From NCBI GenBank assembly GCA_963682055.1, contig OY821747.1:28332126-28396125 (forward strand): a stretch of DNA of 64,000 nt, in the 5' to 3' direction. The position numbers were made by a program, and so were the translations under genes. The stretch comes from Primula veris (Eukaryota; Streptophyta; Magnoliopsida; Ericales; Primulaceae). Of the stretch, positions 1 through 12,249 are shown one piece after another. How positions within the stretch are numbered: the first letter of the stretch is position 1; each line of letters starts with the position of its first letter. The notes below the pieces were generated by a model. That model was not told where the DNA came from. It ran no database searches and saw nothing but the letters and a program-made list of their open reading frames with translations.

Positions 1-1399
1 CCATATATGTTTAACAATTGTCTCACAATCTCATACCAAAATAATGACACAATTTAAATTTGTTTCAAAATTGTTTTTATCATGGGAAAACTAAATGCTG
101 GGGCGACACTCCATAATTTATTATTATTATGATTTTTTTTTAAATTTTTAACCATTTATTTTTATTAAAATACGTTAAAAACAATGATTTGAAAACACTC
201 ATTTTTATATTCTAAATTTTGGCACCCTCATATACCATTTCTGACTTCGAACTTGATTCTTATGTTGGTATGAGAATGTATTTGAGGACATATTTTTTAT
301 ATATATTTTTGATCCCTAATATTAGATTTAGAAATAAAAAATTGTTTTGATGGCTAAAAAATCTATCTAGAGACAAAATTTGATTGTTTTCAAATAATTT
401 ATCTTGAAATCCAAATTTTCTTGCCGTGAATATGGATGTATAACTAGTTTTCGATTACACTATTAGTTGAACATAATGGATGGTCTTTTCAAGATTTTTT
501 GGGGAGATTTAAGACTTGAAGAGGTCATCAAAGCAGCTTATATAACCTTCTAGCTTTTGCAGTGCTAAATTTGCATACATCGTAAATCTTTTTGTTCTCA
601 GTTTTTTTTATGGGTAATTATAGATTTAATCATGATAAATTAAAAAAACTGGATTTACCAAAGAACAATTCTCCTTTTCTAAATTGTTAAATCTAAAAAT
701 ACCAAACACTAAAAACTCAAATAAAAATATACTAGAAATCTAGTTAAATCTAACCTAAATTTAAATATTAATTAAAAATAAAAAAATTGTTTAATCTAGT
801 ATCACTAATAGTCAAAACCCTTGATAAGGTGCATATGCCATGTAATATGAGTTGATTTTTTAGATAGAAAAAAATGTGTTAGGAAAAACATTTCCTTAAT
901 AATGCCCCGAAACTCTAGCTTGGAATGAGCTCATGGATAGGTAATGTATCACAATTATCAAATATTAATTACTCTATAAATTAATCATCTAGCTTAGTTG
1001 AAAATCTTTTATTCAACAAATTAAAAAAAAATACATAGTCGAACAAAAAGATAGTAACATATTATCAACAACATTATCTTGTAATCCATTTAATGAAACT
1101 AGTAGATTGCATACGCTATGTGAATAGATCAGATATGGCGGTCTAGCTGATCTAATGAAATTGTCAATTTTATTTATTGCATGAAAACAACAAGTTACCA
1201 AAAATGTAGCCCATATTTGACTTTTCAACATAGCGAACTTTACTAGAAGCCACACACGTGAGTGACCAAATACGCTTCCACCACAACAAATATATCCTAC
1301 GGTTGGAAAGTTCTCCACTTGCCAATACAGTTTTTATATTTTTTACAGCCACTTTTTTCGATTAAAAACAATTCTTTTATGGGTATCCATTTATATCTC

Positions 1400-1556
1400 C
1401 AACCGGTCCGACCGGTTTTGACATGTAACTAAATTGACGAAATAATTTAAAAAACAAATTTAATCATATACTTTAACATTTAAACAATGTAAAAAAAAAA
1501 TTAAAATTTTTCGTTTTGATAACTTAGTTACATGTTCAAAGCCGGTCAAAATTACG
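1400..1556. repeat. Degraded MITE-like inverted repeat
   Basis: The left arm (CCGGTTTTGACATGTAACTA, from about 1411) reappears inverted as TAGTTACATGTTCAAAGCCGG near 1524-1544, with an AT-rich loop between. A related arm (AAGCCGGTCAAAATTGCACG) occurs at about 15327, so this belongs to a dispersed family. Sequence resembling a Stowaway terminus (GGAACGGAGGGAGTA) sits next to the 15.3 kb copy and a decayed version (ACGAAGGGAGG) near 1587. Family assignment is an inference. Confidence 0.45.
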
Positions 1557-1619
1557 CGTGTTTTTGTATAGAACATATATATTGATACGAAGGGAGGAAA
1601 AAATCGATTTTTTAAAATG

Positions 1620-2440
1620 AAAATTGGTTTATCTCACCAGATAGCAGGTTTTTCAATAAAAGACGGGTTTATCAACGAAAACCAGCTTTTCTCATCCGAA
1701 AGCGGCTCTTTATGTTGTTTACCAGTATTTTGATCGTGTAGAAACTTTTTTCATGAGAAAACAGGTTTTTCTACTGTCAATATAGCTTAAAAAGTGGTTT
1801 AAACATCTTAGTGAGGTTTTTTTTCATCAAAACCGGCTATATCACATGAAAACGACTTTTTTTTTTTTATCGAGAAATAAGTTTTTTGCCATAAAGCAAA
1901 CAAATCATTGGCTAGTGTGTTATTTTACTCGAAAATGGGTTTTTTTATTTGTAAGAAAATTTTTTTACAATAAAATGAATGTTAATAAAAAATCCGACTG
2001 TTTGCATGAGAAATACCTATTGCATATAGTTATGTTGAAAGTGCTTATAGCTCAACACAAAGTCGAAAATGCAAATGCTTATATAGTTCAGTGAAAATGA
2101 AATATTGTTAAACTTTGTGCATAGTTCACTCGAAATTGGATATAATTTAACACAAATTGTGTATAGTTCAACACAAAGTCTAAATAATTCAGTCGAAAGT
2201 GTGTGTAGTTTACGATAAAATACATATAGTTTAGAGAAAATATCATATTAGTTCAATTCAAATTCCATATAGTTCAGCTTAAAATGCATATAAAATTATG
2301 CTTAAAATGCATAAAATTCAATCAAAATGGCGTATAGTTAAAGTGCATATGGTTTAGTAGAAATTGCACATAATTCACTATAAGGTCCATATAGTTTAAG
2401 ACAAAATGCATTTATATAGTTAAAGTGCATATGAATATGT
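1620..2440. repeat. Degenerate short-period tandem repeat tract
   Basis: Roughly 20-30-bp units recur across this stretch. In the right part they read like ATATAGTTCAGTCGAAATGC (examples near 2105, 2160, 2190, 2270 and 2330). In the left part they read like ATGAAAACCGGTTTTTCTC (near 1640-1850). Copies are strongly diverged, so exact period and copy number cannot be fixed by eye. The 82-codon frame inside it (1846-2094) follows the repeat and is not believed to be a gene. Confidence 0.5.
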
Positions 2441-2886
2441 TTGTATGTATAGAAAGGAGAGGGATAGAGGTACATTGAATTAACAGAGAAAAAGAGATCA
2501 CTTATCAAGGAAAACATGAAAATAGAGAATTAGATGGTGATTTTAAGAGAGATACAAATTATGATAGGGACCTCATGAAAATATTCTTTGAAATTTGAAA
2601 AGTATGAGTTTTTTTTTATAATATCTATCCTAACTAACAATATATTTTATTGTTTTCATTAACCTTTTCTCTCTGCACTTTCTTTCTTTCACATAAACAT
2701 CTTATTACTTAAAATAATGTAAAACCGTGTTCATCGCAAAGTCTATAATCAAGCAACGAGTCCTTACCTAATATTAGTAGAGAAGGATTGATATTGGAAT
2801 ATATAGTAGAGAGGTTGAATCTCCAAGACCTACACATTGATTTTTCAAAAGAAATTCAAGGTCTGAGTTCAAGTAAAGGATGATAC

Positions 2887-3434
2887 TGTTGACCAAGTTC
2901 TAAATAAACACAATAATTTCTACGAAAAAAAAATGGACAAATAAACAGAAAAAAGTTTCTTCAAATATATAATTATCAATTACAACCTTCAAAATTAAGA
3001 GTATGTAAATGATACCGAAATGGATTAAAGTCCGAGACGAAGTAACTGCAAGCAGCTTCCCTTAAATGATATTTGCCCCGCCACCTCTGCTTCTGGCTAA
3101 ATGGGGCACTTCGTTCCCAAGGTACAACGTCTATCGCATGTGACTCAACGGAAACGGCACCGAGCCACGATCGGGTCGTTGGTGGTGCGGTACTCTCTCT
3201 CTATATGTATGCATATGTGTATGTGTGTGAATGTGTGTATATGCCATGTATGAAACCTTGTCTTGAAAAAATGTTCTAAAAATGGACCAAGACCGTCATT
3301 TTTTAAACATTTTTCTATATAACTCATTTTACAATTAAATACCCACATAAATGGGGAGAATGAATGGTTTTCTAACCACTAAATTAAAATAGCATTCACT
3401 CAAATAAAAACCACTTGGTTTTTTTTTTCCAACA
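2887..3434 (-). repeat. LTR (3' LTR in element orientation)
   Basis: The sequence is nearly identical to 10213-10761 over most of its length, including a shared block GGGGCACTTCGTTCCCAAGG near 3102. It begins TGTTG and ends CCAACA on the plus strand. The first roughly 20 bp after TGTTG differ from the other copy (ACCAAGTTC here, GGTACGCTG there), which is unusual when the remainder matches so closely. Confidence 0.85.
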
Positions 3435-6400
3435 ATCCCCCACATGAATGCGATTTAAAGCATGCAATGTGCAACTAAATGCAATCGAGAGAACCACGAG
3501 AATTCACTGCATAAGGACAGGTAGCGCACACATTGAACCTGCCATAGCGAAATACCTTTCGTATATACTTGTCTTAGGTAGTGTAATGCTTTGAACCCTC
3601 AACGTTTTGTGTATAACAAAATGATACCCGCACAGTGTCTTCTCTACACCACTTACTAGGCCCTTTAGTTGTTGTCCATATTTGGCCCTGGACTGCCTTG
3701 GCAAATTCAACCGAGTGCTCTAGCGATTTAGCCCTAGATCATCACATAGCATCGGTCATACACACTCGTTATAGGTGATTTTCAAGTCAAAAGTGTCCTG
3801 ACTCACCCCACTCGACCTTCGAGATACTTGATTCATTAAGAGCCTCATGCTCACCCTTAAAATGGTACAGGTCTATCACTCTTTCATCATAGAAATGGGC
3901 TGAGAATTTATGTTCTCGAGTGCTTTGTTCGGTAACCCGCACAGTTCAGTTTTTCCATTGAACCTGAGACTGAAATTTCCAGTACAGGTCGGGTAGCTTA
4001 TGTGAAGGTTTTCAATTTATTGGGCTTCAACCCCCATTTCCCTCGATGATGCTCCGACTCCTCCACAAGTCAAGCATTTTGTATATGGATCCGCATTATT
4101 ATCCTTAGACCTTGCAAAGTCTAAGGATACCACACTGTTTGCTAGCAATTCCTTTTACGGACTTGTGTCTCCGACGACTATGTCATGACTTTGTTGGAAC
4201 TTTCCATTATACAATTACTCTGATCCCGTTCAATAAATGACTGACTTTATCAGTGCACGCTTATTGAGGAAACAAATTTTGGCCACTTGGGAATACCTCC
4301 CAAACCTTCTCAGCCAATATGCCTTTTTTCAGTGTCTACAGCATTATGAATTCTGATTTCATAGTTGATCCACGTATGCATGTCTGTTTCACAGACCTCC
4401 ATGAGACTGCAACCTCTTTAAGTACAAACATATCCACTTATAGACCTTGTACTGTTAAAGTTCGAGAAACTTGGTATCAAAATACCCTCCAAATATTTTG
4501 GACATCTCGTATAATGCAGTTCATGATTGGCAGTATACCTCATGCATCTGAGAAGCCTCATTGGCAAACCTACTCGGTATGCTCACTGAGTTGACTATAT
4601 CTGGTCTAGTGCAGTTCTTGACGCACAAGAGACTACATATGATAAGTTAGGTGTTTATTTTAGTCCATATAGTGACTTAACAAGTTTTTGAACCTTGGCT
4701 TACTTTACACGGAAACACGACCCAATGGGTTGTTCCTAATTCTCTAGATCTCCATTTATAAAACACATGTTCTCATTAATTAATGATGCGTCTTTTCATA
4801 GAGATTAGAGTATACATTAAAATTATCAAAACCGTCAGTTACTTAAAATAATTGACTTTATTTCTCACGTGCCTATCAACCTCATTGTTGATGGCATCTT
4901 CCCATATACACATTATATGGATAACATTGATTATTTCAATATCGTCGATTCACCTTCACTCATGAAGGTCAAGGGACAAAGGAAGTTTCATTACTTACCC
5001 TTTTACCATGCCCAGCACTTCATCTTCCTTACAAGATTCACTTTCCCACTTTTCCAGCACCGTTTGAGTATTCACTTGTCTTGGGTAGCATAATGCTTTG
5101 AGCCCTCAACGTATTGATCACACTTTCCAGGCGTTAGAGTTTTTGCGGAAAAACTTATCTTTTAGAAAATATGTTTCTCGGGCATAGAACAATGTTCTAC
5201 ATGCGCTTTAAAGTCACATGCCTTATGCACTAGAAACCGATCAACACTATATTTTGTGCTTATCCGATGAACACACAATCTACCGTTTTCGATCTTATCC
5301 AAGTCCTTCAAAGAACAAGAATTGAGACCTTTCTTAGGTAGCACCAAACTTTCACGAACTTATAGTCAGGCACCATGCCTTCTATAATTCTGACTGTTTG
5401 GTCCAACTTTCTAAGCGGTAGTTTGTTTAACACATAGCTTGAGGAAAGCTCACTTTCCGCACAAATTCAGAGTTTAACCCTGAATTTATCAACATGATAT
5501 TCATCGTTTAAGAACTACATTTTTGCTCGAGAGCATAATAAGTTGTTCTTCAACAATTGGTGTCATTCCAACAACACAATTGTGTGAATGACGTCTCATA
5601 TTCACCGTTTCATTTACACTGACCATGTATTAATATCCATGTGAATATACCGTTTCGGAACTAGTTAGACAATATCTAACACGTCCAAGAAAAGTCTATC
5701 ATTTAATGATTAACATTTAATCATTGGATTAAAGTTGGTAGATTAACACAACAGAACACACATGATTAAACATGTTTTCTGACAAACCTTAATTCTCAGC
5801 CTTAATTCTCAATAATAGAATTCACGTATTCATTCTTACTTGAATGAATATCTCAACTGATTTGTCTTTACTTCTCATCAAGTAGACATATCAGTGTTTA
5901 GTACAACCATCAATAAATTGAGAAAATACCTTTTAAACCATTCTTGGTTTTGCACGCATCTCAAATGCATCAAATCATTAGGTTATGTACTCCATTCAAA
6001 ACTTCGAACTGAAGACTTAGCAATACATTGCTTCAAACACAAACTCATATTTGTGTTTCAATTTAAATAATAGATTTAGAAAAATAAAAGATTTATGGTT
6101 TTATATTTTCATGACCTACTATATCATGTCAAATCAGTGACTTAGTTGAATAACTCAACATGTCATTATTGACCACAAGAGTATCGACTAAAATGTTCAT
6201 TTTGAACAAATAGTCACTCATGTGTTGCCACAAACAAGCAAACTTATGAAAATTTGATCCTAGTGTTTTGGCTACCGAAAGGCTACCGCCCTTTAGGTTT
6301 CAAAAACCACTAGTCATGATTCAGATTTATATGCTTTCACTTGTTAGTGGATTTCGAAACGTTTAAAATGTTTTCACACATTAATGCCCCCACAGTTCGT

Positions 6401-8014
6401 GCATTCCCTTTGTCCTCACTCAGGACATGCACATTTTATTGAGAAATTTAACCGCTTTCAATGTGGTAAATAAATTTTATCATTTATTTCAGACGTTTAA
6501 GGTCTATACTACTGAACCGTTAGGTATTCTCTCACTCGCCTGTAAGCTTTGGGGTACGTTTAGATTCTCGATCTACATGATCGACGGGTTACCCCCACAT
6601 TTGTGGGACCCTTGGGGTTCTCCCCCAATAATAGTAATATAATATTACTAAATTATTATTCTCAATAATAACAAACTCAACATATTCACAATATGTTTTA
6701 CTAACAAATTAATCATATGTTATTTCAACAAATTATTAAATATTTTTCCAACAAATAAATAAGATGTTAATTTCAACAAATTATTAAATGTTCTTTCAGC
6801 AAATTAATAAGATGTTATTTCAACAAATAATAAATCAGCCGATATTTGTTTATTCTTAAAATAAAACTCAACGGTTATTTATAATTTGTCTATCATCAAA
6901 TTATTTGCTCTTGGATGAACAAAATTTAGTATTAAATAATCTTTCATCCAAATATGTAACTGACTCATCATTGCAATGATTTATAACTTTTCAAATTAAA
7001 TTGCGATTGATCACAATTAATAAGAACTTATAAATAATCGTCATTAATCTCATTAATGATCACCGTTACAAATTTTGTAACCCTCCAAATTAAATTGCAA
7101 TAAATCACAATTAATAAGGATATCACTCATTATATCACCACATTAGTATCTTTAATAATGGTGATTTTGAATTTGTAACCCCCCGTCATTAATATGCACT
7201 CATGCAAAATTAATAGGAGTTACACCGGCACCCATAATGTACTGGTTAGTTCCAGCACCCACTGTGTTCCAGACATTTCTCGCAGTAAACTGTTTGTTAT
7301 CTCAAATAACAAACATGCACAATCTAATTTCGGGTAATGAAACTAAAACTTCTCTTTCGCAAACACCAAATTTCTATAACCACGCATGGTTTCAAGAAAC
7401 TGATTTTACAAGAGTATTCTAGTTCATTCCCGAAAAAAATTATCAAATTCTGAAAGATTTATTCAACCGTAAACACCAGATAAATCTGATTTTACACAGA
7501 ACAATCTCAGAATTCAAGCAGTTCTGTCGTAAGCCCCAAATTCTGAAAATCAGAAAATGGTTTACAAGAACTAGTTCGAAACCAGTTCTGTCGTAATCCC
7601 CAATTTAATGGCTTTTACTAGAACTGTTTCGAATAATCACCAATCCGCCAATTTCATGTTAGAGATCCATGTCTACACAAATACTCATTGGAAATTGTTA
7701 GTACTTTATTAACATGATAAACAATAAACATGTATAAATAAACTAACAAAATAATATAATTTAGTCTCTAACCAAATTATTTCTCATAAATAAAAATTCT
7801 AGAATATATACGGTTTCACAAAACAAATTTAAGAATTTAAAACCAACTAATTTTCATTCCATAATAAGCATCAATTAAGGCAGTTCTCCAATCTTAAATT
7901 ACTTAAGCAATAATTGATACTAACATGCCAGCATGCATGTAATGTATGAATGATTGAAAATATGCTCATATATTATTCACAATTTAAACCCATCAGTAAC
8001 TAAACCTTTAAATA
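3435..8014 (-). other. Non-coding interior of the LTR element, left part
   Basis: No retroviral-type domain is recognisable on either strand. A motif recurs inside: CTTGTCTTAGGTAGTGTAAT at about 3568 and CTTGTCTTGGGTAGCATAAT at about 5074, each followed by a CTTTGAACCCTCAACG-like stretch. This suggests internal modular duplication. The stretch from about 6640 to 8000 is very AT-rich with repeats of the CAACAAATTATTAAAT type. The longest frames (for example 4319-4594 on plus, 3504-3710 on minus) have no protein family signature that I know. Confidence 0.55.
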
Positions 8015-8022
8015 CTCACGAT

Positions 8023-9098
8023 TAGGGGTGTGCACGGGGCGGATTGGGGCGGATTGGTTTCAATCCTAACCCGTCCCGTAAAATAAATGGCGGGACGGAT
8101 TGGGGCGGATTAGTGAAATTCAAATCACAACCCAACCCAACCCATTATAATTAAAACCCCAACCCAATCCAACCCAACCCATTATCAAGCGGGGCGGATT
8201 GGGTGCCGGTTGTTTCTTGAATTTTCATTTTAGTCATTAATTTTTTATTATTTCGCATAATTTACCTAAATATTTTAAAAAAAAAAAAATCTTTCAAATA
8301 GAAATATAAACTAAAAGCCAACCAAAATACGTTTAGAATGTTCGGAACAAGTAACAAAGCTAAAACAAAACAAAACAAAACAAATTGTTCTTCATCAACA
8401 TAATCAAAATCAGAAAACTACATAACAATTGAAATCAAAATTAATAATCCACTGAGTATGACCATGAACCGGGATTATTTAGGCAGTGTCGACCAATTGT
8501 TTAAGACTTGAGGGTAGTGACATCTTTGAACTGCAAAAAATTACAATGAAAAGTTGAATTGGTATGTGACAACATATTGAAATTCCATTAAGAGTTTACA
8601 TCAATTTTATTACCTTTTACATCTCGTTTTGTTGTCTCCTAAGAAAGTGTGTTTGTACAACTCTCCACAGATAATATTTCTACATTTAATGACAAACAAA
8701 TAGTTACTATATAAAATAAGAATTTTGAGAGACCAAATTTAAAAATGAAATCCGTTCTACCTTCTTCACATTGCTCGTAAAACGTGTATGATTCGATGGA
8801 TGGTTCATCTTTTATATATGTTGTGATATGGTCGCCCTTGATCCAGTCTTGAAGACATAACAATGCCTCGACTGATTTATATTTATATTTATATATATAT
8901 ATATATATGCGGATTGAAACGGGTTAGGGTGGATTAACCCGTGGTTTGGAAACCCCAACCCTAACCCACCCCACGAATTTTTTTACGGATTGGGGCGGGG
9001 CGGATTTAACTTTTTTTGACACCCAACCCGCCCCAATCCGCCCCAATCCGTACGGATTGGGTTACGGGGCGGGTTTGCGGATTTTTTGCCCACCCCTA
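8023..9098. mobile_element. hAT-superfamily non-autonomous element
   Basis: The element starts TAGGGGTGTGCA and ends TGCCCACCCCTA, giving terminal inverted repeats TAGGGGTG/CACCCCTA. It is flanked by a perfect 8-bp target-site duplication CTCACGAT (8015-8022 and 9099-9106), the hAT hallmark. Both subterminal regions are packed with GGGGCGGATTGG-type units, in opposite orientation at the two ends; such clusters are typical transposase-binding zones. The interior is AT-rich, includes an (AT)n stretch near 8892-8908, and encodes no transposase. The short plus-strand frame 8946-9134 is simply the translated subterminal repeats. Confidence 0.9.
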
Positions 9099-9106
9099 CT
9101 CACGAT

Positions 9107-10212
9107 GATACATGGAATTGCAACGTTACCATAACAACGGTTTTAGCAGTTCAAAACATTAAAACAAGGTGTAATATAGGAACTTGCTAAAAAGAATTGG
9201 TCATGTAACTAAAACACACTTCTCTGGAACCATGCATTCAAACATGTGCATGCCAACATATTATATATCACAAACAACATGCACCCCCCTATATATATGG
9301 AATATTATTACATGTTAATTCACCTCATTACATGTACTATGTACTGACATCAACTCTTCAAAATGAATTAAGAATTAATCTTTGAGTAATAAAAGGCTAC
9401 TAGTGCCTTTCAATTACCATTAAGTATTTAACAAGTAACCAATGACTCATCTAACACAGTTTGTAAATGTAAACAAATCTTGCTGAAGCAAAAATCAACC
9501 ATGGTCTCTAGCCTTTTAACGTTAACATACAAAAGTCCATCAACATGTGAACAAATATTTGACCATATTCAAAGCATACCAATACATACATGTAAAAACA
9601 AAATACATACATGCTACCTCTGTAGCGATCCATATGCCTGTGAACAAAACATACACTACACACTTATAAAATGAGTAAATATAAGGCATGTCAATATAAT
9701 GATCTCATGTCCAAACTTCTATTTTACGGTTAAATAGACAAAACAAAATATCATTATCTAAATGTATCAATAACACCAAGAGTATATGCGATACACCAAC
9801 ATCACATATTGTACGATTTTAATTCTACACATAGAATCAAGTAACAACACACATATAACACAAAACTCAAACATGACGGTCTAAATCCGGAAAAAAGATT
9901 TTCATAAAACCCATAAGGTAAATAAAAAACAAAACGCTTTTGACAATTCAACTGGAAACATCAATTTCTTAAAACAAAAGTTTGTTAGAAAATATTTTCC
10001 AAAGAACTTTGTCAAAAAGTCATGCATAAAAATAAGAAACATGATATAACACTCCGAAACCATTACAGCCGTAAATATCAAATTCCCGAAACCAAAGATT
10101 AAGAGAAAATGATTTTACTAAGAACGATTACGGAAAAAGAAATAATTTTCTGTAAATCCATACACCGAAATTATTGTATTAACGTACGAAACATAAAAAT
10201 ATCGTTTAAGAT
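9107..10212 (-). other. Non-coding interior of the LTR element, right part
   Basis: This is AT-rich DNA between the nested hAT element and the 5' LTR. No domain, tRNA-primer complement or plausible exon is visible. The bases adjoining the LTR (minus strand ATCTTAAACGATATTT) do not match the usual TGGTATCAGAGC primer site. Confidence 0.5.
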
Positions 10213-10761
10213 TGTTGGGTACGCTGTAAATAAACACAATAATTTCTACGGAAAAGAAATGGACAAATAAATAGAAAAAAGTTTCCTCAAATATATAATT
10301 ATCAATTACAACATTCAAAATTAAGAGTATGTAAATGATACCGAAATGGACTAAAGTCCGAGACGAGTTAATTGCAAGCAGTTTCCCTTAAACGATATTT
10401 GGCCTGCCACCTCTGCTTCTGGCTAGATGGGGCACTTCGTTCCCAAGGTACAACGTCTATCGCATGTGACTCAACGGAAACGGCACCGAGTCACGGTCGG
10501 GCCGTTGGTGGTGCGGTACTCTCTCTCTATATGTATGCATATGTGTATGTGTGTGAATGTGTGTATATGTCATGTATGAAAGCTTGTCTTGAAAAAATGT
10601 TCTAAAAATGGACCAAGACCATCATTTTTTAAACATTTTTCTATGTAACTCATTTTACAATTAAAGACTCACATAAATGGGGAGAATGAATGGTTTTGTA
10701 ACCACTAAATTAAAATAGCATTCACTCAAATAAAAACCACTTGGTTTTTTTTTTTCCAACA
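10213..10761 (-). repeat. LTR (5' LTR in element orientation)
   Basis: This is the direct-repeat partner of 2887-3434, beginning TGTTG and ending CCAACA, followed at once by the GATAC duplication at 10762-10766. The 77-codon frame across 10372-10605 has a near-identical counterpart at 3073-3279 only because both lie in the LTR; it is not evidence of a gene. Confidence 0.85.
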
Positions 10762-11731
10762 GATACAACTGCTAGTAGAAAGAAATAGAAGAAGCATCCC
10801 GGTTCTGACTTCATTCATACTTCACTTCATTCCGCGGAATATAGAGAGGGTTCTCCAATTGGCGTTGCAAACAATTGTGTAGGATTCAGGGGAGGAACTA
10901 GTAATAGACTAAAAAGGATCAACATCGCTACCCATATGGAGCAATAAACAAATTTTATTACGTAATTTGAATTTTTTTTTGCGGATTTTAGCCTTTGCAC
11001 ATATAAAAAAAAGAAATATAGATTGCAAGTGTACAGATCATTTTTTCACACTTCTCGCACGTTGTTTATAGTCTTTAGACTTTATACTCGAACTATTTAA
11101 ATTGCATTGGTATTTTATTTGTCATTTGTATTCTCTGCAAGAAATCGTTTCATAATAGAATTCTGTTTTATGACTTCCTAATTTTGTACAGAGACCAAAG
11201 TTCAATGAGATTTAATTTCATATATACCTTATCGACCTATAGAGATACACTTTACAGTAAAGAAGCTTTTTTATGAAAACGGGGAATAAGAGAAAAACAA
11301 GAAATATAGTCAAACATTGGTCATTTATTGCTTTATTCATCTACTACAACTCGTGAGTTTTAAGGGCAGTAACAATATTGTTTCGATGTGGTTGATGATA
11401 CTATCTAATTATGGGTAGCTAAGTGCGTGTACTTGGAAAGTTAAGCAAGCTTAGATTCTTAAATTTATATTTAATAAAAAGAAATATTATGGGGTTCATG
11501 ATCATTATTTTCAAAGTCATAATAGTGCCTCATAAAGTCCGTTTCCAAATAAATTGTAACGCTCAAACTATCTCATTAAAATTTTCTGTATTTTCCAGTC
11601 CAGGCGGTCTTCTAAATTAGTAGTAATGTTTTTCCTTTTACCTATTCTGGACAATGAATCCGGTAGTAATAATTAGTAGTAATATTTTCCAGGCCATATA
11701 TAGACCTCGTTTGGTTGCTTGTTTGGTTACG

Positions 11732-11759
11732 GGATTTATAGTCCCGGGACTATAAATCC
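11732..11759. repeat. 28-bp perfect palindrome in a MITE-like block
   Basis: GGATTTATAGTCCC is followed directly by its reverse complement GGGACTATAAATCC with no spacer. The block is set in sequence of the CGTTTGGTTGCTTGTTTGG / GTTTGTTACC kind that often marks the ends of plant hAT or Harbinger MITEs. I could not identify matching termini or a duplication. Confidence 0.55.
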
Positions 11760-12249
11760 GGTGAGACTAAACACGGATTACAAATGAATTAACCTTTCAT
11801 TTCTAATCCTACCGGTGATTGTAACCGTGTGTTTGTTACCATATACTTATATGATTATTGTAGGTAGTATTTGTAATTTTGTATCCTGGATTAGACTAGT
11901 TCCTAATCAATTACCATTGTATCATTTAAACATTTAACAGATATATAGCTAATGCAACCAAAAATAAAATTTAACAAACATATTACATAGTATGTTTTTT
12001 TGTACCTTAAATTGCCCAGATTGAGTGCGATCACTTAAATTGCCCAGATTCCATTGTTTCTGAAACTCAAAAATAGAGCTTATTTGCCATTATCCTATTA
12101 CCTACAGCTGCAACAATAAACTAAAACATTCTTACATTTCTATTTGCAACTCAAGTAAATTTGAGCTCTAATATAAGGTGCGTAATTAAGTTTTTGGTGA
12201 ATGAAGGATGGAAATTTGTCTATTTATCTACGCATATATGTATGTATAA

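Larger units (their letters stand above)
1..2886. other. AT-rich intergenic DNA without a supported gene
   Basis: I see no conserved protein and no splice-consistent chain of frames here. The short frames present are not protein-like. The stretch holds a degraded inverted repeat (about 1400-1555) and a long run of degenerate short repeats (about 1620-2440), both listed separately. The GATAC just before 2887 is the target-site duplication of the neighbouring LTR element. Confidence 0.6.
2887..10761 (-). mobile_element. LTR retrotransposon derivative without gag/pol (LARD-like)
   Basis: Two direct repeats of about 548 bp (2887-3434 and 10213-10761) both begin TGTTG and end CCAACA. They are flanked outside by the same 5-bp duplication GATAC (2882-2886 and 10762-10766), which marks one insertion event. 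Read on the minus strand, the bases just before the left LTR are CATGTGGGGGAT, a purine-rich tract of the kind that precedes a 3' LTR in copia elements. The element is therefore read right to left, with the 5' LTR at 10761-10213. The 6.8 kb interior shows no gag, protease, integrase or reverse transcriptase, so it would depend on proteins from elsewhere. I found no convincing primer-binding site next to the 5' LTR. A hAT-type element is nested inside at 8023-9098. Confidence 0.85.

Noticed and set aside
3073..3279. Conserved small protein, also found at 10372-10605
   Set aside because: The two frames match only because both lie inside the LTR direct repeats.
8946..9134. Small protein gene
   Set aside because: The frame is a translation of the GGGGCGGATTGG subterminal repeats of the hAT element.
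10180..10212. tRNA primer-binding site next to the 5' LTR of the LARD-like element
   Set aside because: The minus-strand sequence after the LTR does not resemble the common TGGTATCAGAGC or other primer sites that I know.
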